A stretch of DNA of 64,000 nt from Ahaetulla prasina. Taxonomy: Eukaryota; Chordata; Lepidosauria; Squamata; Colubridae. The stretch spans positions 279,697,524-279,761,523 of the forward strand of contig NC_080540.1 in NCBI RefSeq assembly GCF_028640845.1, read 5' to 3'. Below are positions 58,801 through 64,000 of the stretch, piece after piece. The position numbers were made by a program, and so were the translations under genes. The first letter of the stretch is position 1; every line of letters begins with the position of its first letter. A model generated the notes under the pieces. It was not told the DNA's origin. It made no database searches and saw nothing but the letters and a program-made list of their open reading frames with translations.

Positions 58801-61800
58801 CCATCGTGGCTCATATATCTAAGGAACAGGTGAATCTGGCATAATCTCCGGTGTACTTTCAAAAACTTTGATTGATATGGATCATACAATATAAACATTC
58901 AACAACCACACTGTGCAAAGGCTCAATGATGGCTTGGCTTCAAGACTACAAGACAAGTGTTGTGCAAAGACTATTCATGGAAAAGCAGGAAGAAAAAGCT
59001 ATGGATTTGAGCCACTAAAAAAGGCACTTGCAACTTTACGCTGACCACCGCCAACTAATTCCCTTCTTTGGCTTCACTCTTTTTTTGCAATAATTAGACT
59101 TGCATAAACAAATTGTTTCTTGCCTAGGAAACTGGTTTAGTTATGCTGTGTCAAGAGATCAGTGACAGGCTTGGCAAAAGGAGCTTGACAGTCTGAATGT
59201 CCATCCTATCTATTTAAAAAAAAGAAAAAAAATTGACACCTACAGCTTTTCATTTAAGGTTTAACCAATCTTTCTTTTTGTTTAGAGGCCTGCAGAAGAT
59301 CCATTGCACAAGACTGAAAACGGTAATCATGCTTTTTGTTCAGAAATCTTTCTAGGCAAATTTGTGGAAAGGGGTTGGTTAGAACAGGGGTCTACCCAGC
59401 TTTGCTGGCTGGGGAATTCTGGGAGTTGGTCCTCCAGGCTTAAAGTTGCCAAGGTTGGAGACTCCTGGGTTAGAACATTAGTGTGGAATAAATTGTATAG
59501 TTGGCTAGAGATTAGAAATGGTAAATGATGAAAAAGATGATGAAAACTCATATACACACATACAAAAAATGGTAATGCATGAAAGAAAATGAATTGTCCT
59601 AAGGATAGGTAGGATAGAATATATATAGAAACAAGGGATAATGGGACAAAAAAGATAAGTATAATTAAATAAAGTGAGTTGGGGGGGAAAGAATGTAAAT
59701 ATTAGAAGAATAGAGAAACGAAGCTGATGTAAAGAAGGAGTATATGTTTTAAGTTACTGTTTGTTACGTTTTGTTGGTTTTCTGTTTTCATTTGTTAAAA
59801 AATTATACACATACACACACACAGATAGAGAGGGAGAGAGAGAACATTAGAACTGGGCCTCAGAATCCAAATAAAGGTAATTCAATTAGTGACCTTTCAA
59901 AGTTACAACAGCACTGAAAAAACACAACTTACAACCAGACCTCACACCCCATGGATACTTCACAACCACATTTGGGACCAAAATTGCTGTTGCTAAGCAA
60001 GGCGTTGAGTCATGCTTGATTTTATGGCCCTTTTTTGCCACAGAGGTCAAGTAAATCAGTGCTGCCATTAAGTGAATCACACAGTTGTTAAGTGAATCCA
60101 GCTTTCCCCATTGATTTGACTTGTCGGAAACCATTTGGGAAGGTCACAAATGGCCATCACATGATCCATGGGCTGCGGCAACCATCGTAGTATATACATG
60201 CCAGTTGCCAAGTGTCTGAATTCTGATCACATGACCATGGGCATGCTGCCATGGTCATAAGTGCAAGGATCAGTTGCAAGTCACTTTCTTCAATGTTGTA
60301 ATTTAAAACAGTCACTATATTTATTTATTATTTATTTATTTATTTAGATTTTTATACTGCCCTTCTCCCGAAGGACTCAGGGCAGTTCACAGCCAGATAA
60401 AATAGACAATAATATAAATACAATATAAAATTCTATTAAAAAACTTATTCAAATTGGCCAAGATTAAAAGAAATTTAAAATCATAAAACCCAATCAAAAA
60501 TTAAAAACCATATAAATCTAAAATCCTATGCCAGTCCTGCGTGAGTGAACAAATAGGTCTTCAGCTCGCGGCGAAAGGTTCGAAGGTCAGGGAGTTGGCA
60601 AAGTCCTGTGGGAAGTTCATTCCAGAGGGTGGGGCCCTCCACAGAGAAGGCCCTTCCCCTGGGGGTCGCCAGCCGACATTGCCTGGCAGATGGTACCCTG
60701 AGGAGTCCCTCTCTGTGAGAGCGCACAGGTCGATGGGAGACATTCGGTAGCAGTAGGCAGTCCCGTATATAACCCGGCCCTAAGCCATGGAGCGCTTTAA
60801 AGATAGTAACTAGCACCTTGAAGTGCACCCGAAAGACCACAGGTAGCCAGTGCAGTCTGCGCAGGAGTGGTGTCACATGGGAGCCACGAGCGGCTCCCTC
60901 TATCACTCGCGCAGCTGCATTCTGGACCAGCTGGAGCCTCCGGGTGCTCTTCAAGGAGAGCCCCATGTAGAGAGCATTGCAGTAATCCAAGCGAGAGGTA
61001 ACCAGAGCATGAGTGACCGTGCATAGGGCATCCCGGTCGAGGAAGGGGCGCAACTGGCGAATCAGGCGAACCTGATGAAAAGCTCTCCTGGAGACAGATA
61101 TGAATGTTGTAAGGTGAGGACTACCTGTATATTATAGGGATTAGCTGGAGTTTTATATGATTATCATGTGTTCATATCATTCATTAATTTTTATTACAGT
61201 CATAATAAATAGAACGAATAAAAACACTCAATAAATATACAATTAAAAATTCTAAAATAAAATAATAAATAACAGATAAAATTTATGATAAAATCCAGTC
61301 TGTCAATTATACATGGTGTAACTATACTAAAATCATAATCCATAAACTGTGTGGCCCCATAGTCAGTTTATTACTAAAAGGGAAAGAAATAAGCAGTGCA
61401 AAGGATTTGCCACATTTGCTATATAAAATGGTTTTCACACATGTTGCCGACGAATCCCCAGTGCTGCTTATCATGTGTTGTGTTTTTCTGCCTTTAGTTC
61501 CCAGTGGATCCCGAAAACGTGCAAGAGCTTCATATTTTTCTTTTCAGCCCTCTGAGTCAGAGTCCTACAGAGGTAAGGCTTCTCTCTTAACCATTTGTTT
61601 TATGTTCCATTTACATTGGCAAGTACAGCTTTCCAAAATTTAGTTTATTGAAATGTTACATCTCGGACTTAAGTCATGCTGAATGTCATGCTTTTATTTC
61701 TAACCATTTCAAATAAATGATATAGCAGAATAAAAGTAAGGCGAAATTATAGGTATAACAAAATACCGAAACCTATCTTACTGGTTAGCAAAAATAAGTA

Positions 61801-62127
61801 CCCACTATAACTACGTCAGATTATGAAATTTAAAATGCTACTGGAGAAAAAAAATATCTTAATACTTACATTTCCAGAAACTGTATGTTCCAAGAAACAA
61901 TCAAGAACATCATCCTTTATCATCATTCCAACATTTCCACCGTCTCAGCCAGGTAAATTAAAAGTTGATCTAGAAAGTGAATACATAAAATTGATATGGA
62001 AACATATTTAAATGGAGTTAGCCTAAATTTAAATATTTCATTTTAAATTATTTTAATATTTGTAATGTTGTTTTTTATATGGCTGTAAACCGCCCTGAGT
62101 CCTTCGGGAGAAGGGCGGTCTAGAAAT

Positions 62128-62158
<31 letters not shown>

Positions 62159-62732
62159 TTTTTTCTTTATTTTCTTTTCATCCCTTTCTTCTTCTTCTTC
62201 TCCTCCTCCTCCTCCTCCTCTCCCTCTCTCTCTCTCTCCATTTTTAAAATTAGGCTCATTCACATTAGTTTCATTCTTGGCCACTTATTGTTCTGACAGA
62301 AAATGGGATATCAGTACTAGACTCCTGCTAAAATAAATTACATTATTATATCTCAAATCCTCTCTGGCTGGCTCCAGCTTCCTTGTCCTCTGTTATCCCC
62401 ATCAGCTTGCTGGCTCAAAAAATATCTCTTGCAAAGGGCTAGTCTGTATCTTTAGGCTGGTCCCTTCAATCAATTATCTCTGTAAGAGAGCTTTGATGAG
62501 TTTAAATGGACTGGATATCATTCTTGCAAAAAAAACAAAAAACAAAACCATTAAAAGTCTTGGAAAAGCTTGAGAAGATAAAGCTGGGTATAATGTTAAC
62601 ATCTGGGGAAAAAAATAACACAATTTTTGTTGAACATTTTGGAAAATGTTTGCTTTACAGTAAAGAAGAACAACGTATTCATGACTTCGGGCCTATCAGA
62701 AGATTGTATTGATGTGAAAGCAACAGAACAAG
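40763..62732 (+). CDS. Unrecognised spliced host gene, 5' part (six coding exons, continues past window)
   Basis: Six segments join into one open frame: 40763-40838, 57139-57194, 59286-59322, 61498-61572, 61878-61952 and 62661-62732. Each intron starts GT and ends AG. Phases match at every junction: introns 1, 3, 4 and 5 are phase 1 and intron 2 is phase 0. The last exon ends phase 1 before GTATGG, so the gene continues beyond 64 kb. The start at 40763 sits in a perfect ACCATGG context; an in-frame ATG at 40718 would add 15 residues. The encoded ~129 residues are polar, with no signal peptide or membrane segment. A basic patch (SRKRARA) in exon 4 could be a nuclear localisation signal. I cannot name the family. 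Phase agreement over six exons makes a real gene very likely; the function is unknown. Confidence 0.8.
41676..41850. mobile_element. hAT-like family A, short subtype
   Basis: Exact 8-bp duplication gtgtggat (41668-41675 and 41851-41858). Termini cagggataggttcc and gcaacccaccactg. In host intron 1. Confidence 0.85.
41985..42106 (+). mobile_element. 3' half of family G LTR-like element
   Basis: tgtactttcagacttgaaaa, gtagccttacaataaagtag and ggagaggctgaca match 49,450-49,563 in order, including the aataaa. Confidence 0.45.
42107..43398. other. Host intron 1, nothing recognised
   Basis: AT-rich. An aataaa at about 42,942 follows a short LINE- or SINE-like end (gctgctctgtttcaaaatgc). 40,839-41,660 is also plain intron. 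Confidence 0.4.
43407..43656. mobile_element. hAT-like family A
   Basis: 8-bp duplication ccatgaac/ccataaac (7/8). Termini cagtggtggttc and gaaacccacctctg. In host intron 1. Confidence 0.8.
44078..44118. repeat. (GGAT)n microsatellite
   Basis: About ten ggat units, continuing into agat and attg variants to 44,140. Confidence 0.95.
44545..44640 (-). mobile_element. CR1/L3-like LINE 3' end, minus strand
   Basis: tttttattggccaggtgtga, then ttggacacacaaggaatttg, as at 8,672-8,720. The tail is reduced to a single agaata-like unit. Confidence 0.8.
44775..45010 (+). mobile_element. Degenerate L2/Vingi-like LINE fragment, plus strand
   Basis: The frame 44780-44968 encodes YLRDRLFPRISFC, GILWLPPAKEVQLPRTRRW and FSTVAPVLWN, matching the C-terminal region of the RT at 60.5 kb block by block. 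It is an older copy and is not a host gene. Confidence 0.65.
45025..45152. mobile_element. hAT-like family C
   Basis: Exact 8-bp duplication ccctagtg (45017-45024 and 45153-45160). Palindrome with arms caagggtctctaaccttgg / ccaaggttggagaccctg. Confidence 0.9.
45161..46029. other. Host intron 1, nothing recognised
   Basis: Holds only an isolated 65-codon frame at 45328 without splice signals or motif. 43,665-44,540 holds the GGAT run; 46,113-46,730 holds nothing else. Confidence 0.4.
46030..46112 (-). mobile_element. CR1 LINE 3' fragment
   Basis: The + strand reads agagttggaagggaccttgg then ctagtccaaccccctgctc, the reverse complement of the CR1 3' end; about 80 bp. Confidence 0.8.
46735..46925 (-). 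mobile_element. 3' UTR copy of the 25.9-kb LINE
   Basis: Reverse complement of 26,290-26,450: tttttgtcacaacagtatac at the 3' end and ggacaggaacggtaggcac next to the former coding end. Confidence 0.7.
46926..47614. other. Host intron 1, unique-looking
   Basis: AT-rich and repeat-free up to the acceptor at 47,614. 47,750-48,369 after the possible exon is also repeat-free. Confidence 0.4.
47615..47742 (+). CDS. Possible additional exon of the host gene
   Basis: A good acceptor (pyrimidine-rich tract, then TTAACAG) precedes 47615. The following DNA is open for 42 codons in the phase required after exon 1, with a protein-like composition including AAVCLYPDSMGAIV. No normal GT donor keeps frame with exon 2. 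The sequence GTATCCTT at 47743 resembles a U12-type 5' splice site but would end the exon in phase 0, so another exon would be needed before 57139. The 3' boundary is therefore uncertain. No known repeat is recognisable here. Confidence 0.35.
48370..49115 (-). mobile_element. CR1 LINE 3' part
   Basis: The 3' end (+ strand: agagttggaagggaccttggaggtcttctag) and RT C-terminal pieces are clear. 48809-49072 minus carries DLGILVNDHLNMSQQCA and LVRPHLEYCTQFWSP; 48543-48794 minus carries MQRRATKMIRRLKAK and RTRGDMIAAFQSLRG. The two pieces are in different frames, so the copy is dead. It lies in host intron 1. Confidence 0.9.
49238..49563 (+). mobile_element. Possible solo LTR, family G
   Basis: tgtgacagaatag ... 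gcaagactgaca, TG...CA, 326 bp, with aataaa at about 49,501 followed by a ~60-bp U5-like end. No target duplication found. A related 3' half is at 41,985-42,106. Confidence 0.45.
50110..50645 (+). mobile_element. tRNA-derived SINE (type II) split by a hAT-like element
   Basis: agccagtttggtctag, interruption 50128-50423, then tggttaaggcacctggctag, the B-box-like gtgaattctagtcccacc, gttgttgttgttgtgggg and an aaataaatgaa tail. Confidence 0.85.
50128..50415. mobile_element. hAT-like family D, inserted in a SINE
   Basis: 8-bp duplication gtctaggg/gtctagtg (7/8). Termini ctgtgatggcgaacc and ggtttgccatcacag. It splits the tRNA-like promoter region of a SINE whose rest resumes at 50416, so the SINE is older. 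Confidence 0.85.
50931..51160 (-). mobile_element. Type I SINE, minus strand
   Basis: aatagcagtagcgcttagac through gaaggatggaaggctgactc to accactgcaccaccacag. Confidence 0.85.
51645..51831. repeat. Compound AGTAA / AGGAG / AGTGG / AGAAT pentanucleotide array
   Basis: Successive blocks with one shared five-base register: agtaa (about 3), aggag (about 12, one variant), ctggagtgga (2), agaat (about 17). Confidence 0.95.
51832..53794. other. Host intron 1, nothing clear
   Basis: Mostly unique-looking. 53,239-53,330 (gcaagggaggttaggctgag) looks like a SINE scrap and (attcta)3 at 53,373 like a LINE tail scrap. 49,570-50,105 and 51,170-51,640 hold nothing recognised. Confidence 0.4.
53795..53888 (+). 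mobile_element. Degraded CR1 LINE 3' end
   Basis: aagaaaagactggacagcca ... ggttggactagaaaacctct ... gttattctgttatg resembles the CR1 3' terminal region in + orientation, clearly diverged. Confidence 0.6.
54058..54712 (-). mobile_element. BovB LINE 3' fragment, longer copy
   Basis: The minus-strand ORF 54206-54712 (168 codons) carries SKFTADGDCSQEIKRRLLL and CESWTVRKAEHQRIEAFELWC, the BovB RT C terminus. It aligns throughout with the 7.7-kb copy but extends further 5'. It lies in intron 1 of the host gene, antisense to it. Confidence 0.9.
54713..55898. other. Host intron 1, nothing clear apart from half a family C element
   Basis: A tRNA-like scrap near 55,755 (agtggtgtagtggtgaagat) may be a SINE head. 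56,440-56,740 holds nothing recognised. Confidence 0.4.
55074..55158. mobile_element. hAT-like family C, right arm missing
   Basis: caggagtctccaaccttggc... to cagccagctttgctcagcca; only the left arm and loop remain. Confidence 0.7.
55907..56278. mobile_element. hAT-like family A
   Basis: Exact 8-bp duplication caatgaac (55899-55906 and 56279-56286). Termini caggggtgaaatcc and ggatttcatcactg. The unit gaaccggtagtggaaatttt is repeated about four times near the left end. The right duplication abuts that of the next element. Confidence 0.85.
56295..56429. mobile_element. hAT-like family B, short
   Basis: Exact 8-bp duplication cactagag (56287-56294 and 56430-56437). Termini catggatgtcaaactcg and cagtttgacacccctg. 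It lies immediately next to the family A element ending at 56278. Confidence 0.85.
56745..56972 (+). mobile_element. Type I SINE
   Basis: gtagtggtggggcagtggtt through tgaggagccagattgttggg to gtggtatataagtctaactg. In host intron 1, about 170 bp before exon 2. Confidence 0.85.
57139..57194 (+). CDS. Host gene exon 2 (56 nt)
   Basis: Acceptor TACTTCCAG precedes 57139 and donor GTAAGA follows 57194. It enters in phase 1 (AT completes a codon begun by G of exon 1) and leaves in phase 0. It encodes 19 residues including QPMFVFKKERPC, with no stop in the required frame. Confidence 0.75.
57195..58048. other. Host intron 2, unique-looking
   Basis: No exon or repeat recognised. 58,820-59,280 (intron 2) and 59,480-59,870 and 61,135-61,490 (intron 3) are likewise plain, apart from a short (ca)n near 59,805. 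Confidence 0.4.
58057..58329. mobile_element. hAT-like family D
   Basis: 8-bp duplication gcctagta/gactagta (7/8). Left terminus ccgtgatggcgaacc; right end aggaaaaggtcactg is shortened. In intron 2 of the host gene. Confidence 0.75.
58567..58815 (-). mobile_element. Type I SINE, minus strand
   Basis: agcaatagcaatagcacttag through ggtttacagagtcagcaata to cactgcgccatcgtggctc. In intron 2 of the host gene. Confidence 0.85.
59286..59322 (+). CDS. Host gene exon 3 (37 nt microexon)
   Basis: Acceptor TTTTTGTTTAG precedes 59286 and donor GTAATC follows 59322. The 37 nt enter in phase 0 and leave in phase 1, encoding RPAEDPLHKTEN plus one base. The size is unusually small, but both splice sites and both phases fit the neighbours. 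A hAT-like element (family C) sits 73 bp downstream in the intron. Confidence 0.7.
59395..59467. mobile_element. hAT-like family C, internally deleted
   Basis: Exact 8-bp duplication ggttagaa (59387-59394 and 59468-59475). 73 bp: most of the left arm is missing. In intron 3 of the host gene, 73 bp after exon 3. Confidence 0.85.
59876..61127. mobile_element. Family E element split by a LINE
   Basis: Starts near ggtaattcaattagtgacc and ends gtaaggtgaggactacctg followed by TA (61128). The LINE at 60312-61100 interrupts it. In intron 3 of the host gene. Confidence 0.65.
60312..61100 (-). mobile_element. Non-LTR LINE 3' part (L2/Vingi-like group)
   Basis: The minus-strand ORF 60526-61053 (175 codons) is an RT C-terminal region with SRLDYCNALYMGLSLKSTRRL, LHWLPVVFRVHFKVLV and TPRGRAFSVEGPTLWNELP, apparently uninterrupted. 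The 3' end is gccctgagtccttcgggaga... followed by (aaat)n. It is inserted inside a family E element. GC content is higher than the surroundings. The clade name is uncertain. Confidence 0.85.
61498..61572 (+). CDS. Host gene exon 4 (75 nt)
   Basis: Acceptor TTTTTCTGCCTTTAG precedes 61498 and donor GTAAGG follows 61572. Phase 1 on both sides, so it can be skipped without a frameshift. It encodes 25 residues rich in Ser, Arg and Glu, with the basic run SRKRARA (possible NLS) followed by an acidic-serine stretch SESES. Confidence 0.8.
61878..61952 (+). CDS. Host gene exon 5 (75 nt)
   Basis: Acceptor ACATTTCCAG precedes 61878 and donor GTAAAT follows 61952. It is 75 nt long and phase 1 on both sides, exactly like exon 4. 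It encodes a Ser/Pro-rich stretch containing SSFIIIPTFPPSQP. Only 305 bp separate it from exon 4. Confidence 0.75.
62064..62158 (+). mobile_element. L2/Vingi-like LINE 3' tip with (AAAT)n tail
   Basis: gtaaaccgccctgagtcctt, then cgggagaagggcggt and (aaat)n, the plus-strand form of the 60.3-kb LINE terminus. It lies in intron 5 of the host gene. Confidence 0.8.
62127..62238. repeat. (AAAT)n followed by (TTC)n/(TCC)n/(TC)n
   Basis: The tail of a LINE tip passes into a pyrimidine-rich compound microsatellite in intron 5. Confidence 0.85.
62661..62732 (+). CDS. Host gene exon 6 (72 nt), last visible exon
   Basis: Acceptor TTTGCTTTACAG precedes 62661 and donor GTATGG follows 62732. Phase 1 on both sides, encoding 24 residues with an acidic end (SEDCIDVKATEQ). 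The next exon must lie beyond 64,000, since 62.9-64.0 kb is entirely nested repeats. Confidence 0.7.
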
Positions 62733-63186
62733 GTATGGAGAATTATTTAAATATAACGATCTTATCCCCATCTGGTGTGTAAAAGCTGGTAGAGAAGAAA
62801 ATAGAAAAGGCAAAAGATTGAGGAAAATTAGCGAAGCATAGATATCAATCAGTGACTGACACAGCACTGTCTCTTTTCATCAAGTAGTGTTGTACTGTTG
62901 TGCTGTACTGTACACTGTATCTCTTTTGTATGAGTTTGACCTTATAGGTTAGTCCTCAACTTACGACAGTCATTAGTAACTGTTCAAAGTTATGGTGTAG
63001 CCCCAAAAAGGGGATTTATAACCCAGATTTGAAGTTCCAAAATCCCCCCCCCGACCAGTCATGCATTTTAGATGCTTTGGTAATTGGCCTGCATTTATAG
63101 CCATTGGTAGAGCCCCGTAGTCACATGACTGTAATTTACAACGTTTTTGCCAGAAGCTGAGGTTTACCTCTGCCTCATAATCTGCC

Positions 63187-63582
63187 TGTCAGTCCTGGAG
63201 CCATTTTCCCCTGGCATCTCCAGGGCTGCCACAGTGGAGGCCAATCGAGCTGTAGGAAACGGGAGTGGGCAGGTAGATTGTAACGAGGGGATTGTAACCA
63301 AAATAAAATTCTTTCCTCTGAGAACCAAGGATGTTCCCACCAGGTGCCAGGAGGTGGGATTCGAGACCAGATGAACTTTGGACCATGACCTGATTGGACC
63401 ATGTGATGGGATGCATGGGCAGGGGGAGGAAAAATATACTTTTAATTAAGGGTGAAACCCAAGAGAGTCAGTTAGAGTCAGTTTTCCCCAGATGTGCAAA
63501 TAGGACATGTCTAATAAATCTACACTTTGAGGAATAAGCCTGCCTCGGATTCTGTTGGGGGTGGTTACTTGGAACCCTGAAA
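63187..63582 (+). mobile_element. Family F solo-LTR-like element, plus strand
   Basis: Starts tgtcagtcctggagcc and ends ggaaccctgaaa; flanks ctgcc/ctgtc (4/5). It carries taataaatctacac (poly-A signal) about 80 bp before its end. The reverse complement matches 33252-33643 in order. Confidence 0.7.
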
Positions 63583-63692
63583 CTGTCCCATAGCCAACAA
63601 CGGATTCTCTTAACAATTGTGACATTACAACCACCACAAAAAAGGTCATAGAATCAGATATGGCCAAATGCTGGCCTGGTTTACTACCCATC

Positions 63693-63936
63693 ATCAGACC
63701 AGTTCGGGCGAACCGGTAGTAGTGACCTGAGGGTGGCCTGGTGCTATGTCATTCTATTTAGCCACATTTTCTAAGTCGCGTGCATGCATGCAAGCCACAC
63801 ACGCGAGGAAAGAACATGCACAGGCCAGGCGCATGTGTGGAAGGCGTGCACGCGAGTGAAATCAGCATGCATGTGCGCGTACTCACATTTTCTGTGCACA
63901 GCAAACCGGCGGTAAAATTATGCAAAACCCAACTCA
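63693..63936. mobile_element. hAT-like family A relative, ends unclear
   Basis: ccagttcgggcgaaccggta near the left and aatgcaaaacccaactcag-like wording at the right resemble 869-1104, including gcatgcatgcaagccacaca-type interior. No duplication was found. It sits within a family E element. Confidence 0.5.
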
Positions 63937-64000
63937 GCCCACCCCAACTTATGACCAAAATTGTAGGTTCAATTATAGCCATAGGCCCACTGTACAACAC

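Larger units (their letters stand above)
62947..64000. mobile_element. Family E element with nested LTR and hAT-like insertions, runs off window
   Basis: Begins ggttagtcctcaacttacga. It resumes after the LTR-like insertion (63187-63582) with ctcttaacaattgtgacatt and again after the hAT-like insertion with ccaacttatgaccaaaattg. Confidence 0.6.

Noticed and set aside
1..64000. CRISPR arrays, bacterial operons, rRNA or intact tRNA genes
   Set aside because: None seen. The tRNA-like A and B boxes all belong to SINEs with tails, and the tandem repeats are microsatellites without spacers.

Overview
This window looks like non-coding-rich nuclear DNA of a squamate reptile, most likely a snake. That is inferred from the repeat mix: BovB LINE 3' ends, CR1 and CR1/L3-like LINEs with AGAAT-type pentanucleotide tails, tRNA-derived squamate SINEs, a Ty3/gypsy element, and very many short hAT-type elements ending in CAGKGGTG-like termini. 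No bacterial-style gene, operon or CRISPR array is present. The window is a dense nest of mobile elements, plus the 5' part of one spliced host gene.

Layout. 1-35.3 kb: intergenic DNA with no host exon I can support. It holds four families of short hAT-like elements (called A-D here), many with exact or 7/8 8-bp target-site duplications. It also holds Tc1/mariner-like elements with TA duplications (family E), solo-LTR-like elements (families F and H), LINE fragments and SINEs. The largest LINE is a 5'-truncated minus-strand copy at 8590-11413, bounded by a 16-bp duplication and interrupted by a 580-bp LTR-like insertion. 35,329-39,927: a Ty3/gypsy retrotransposon with identical 189-bp LTRs, a 5-bp duplication, primer-binding site, polypurine tract, intact gag and a pol broken by several frameshifts. 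40.6-64 kb: a plus-strand host gene. It has a TATA motif at 40,633, a start codon in perfect Kozak context at 40,763, a first coding exon ending at 40,838, a 16-kb repeat-filled first intron, and five small exons (57,139; 59,286; 61,498; 61,878; 62,661). The splice sites and codon phases of all six exons agree. The gene continues beyond the window. I do not recognise the protein. A further possible exon lies at 47,615.

How the parts relate. The hAT-like and mariner-like elements are short and non-autonomous, so their transposases must have come from elsewhere. SINEs appear to use LINE 3' ends (one at 31.7 kb carries the tail of the LINE at 60.3 kb). LINE tails seem to seed (AGAAT)n/(ATTCT)n microsatellites. 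Family E elements and LTRs act as landing pads for later insertions, which gives readable relative ages. The gypsy copy lies about 0.7 kb upstream of the host gene's putative promoter and appears to be one of the youngest insertions here.

Limits: repeat families were recognised by eye, without database comparison. Boundaries given without a target-site duplication are approximate.
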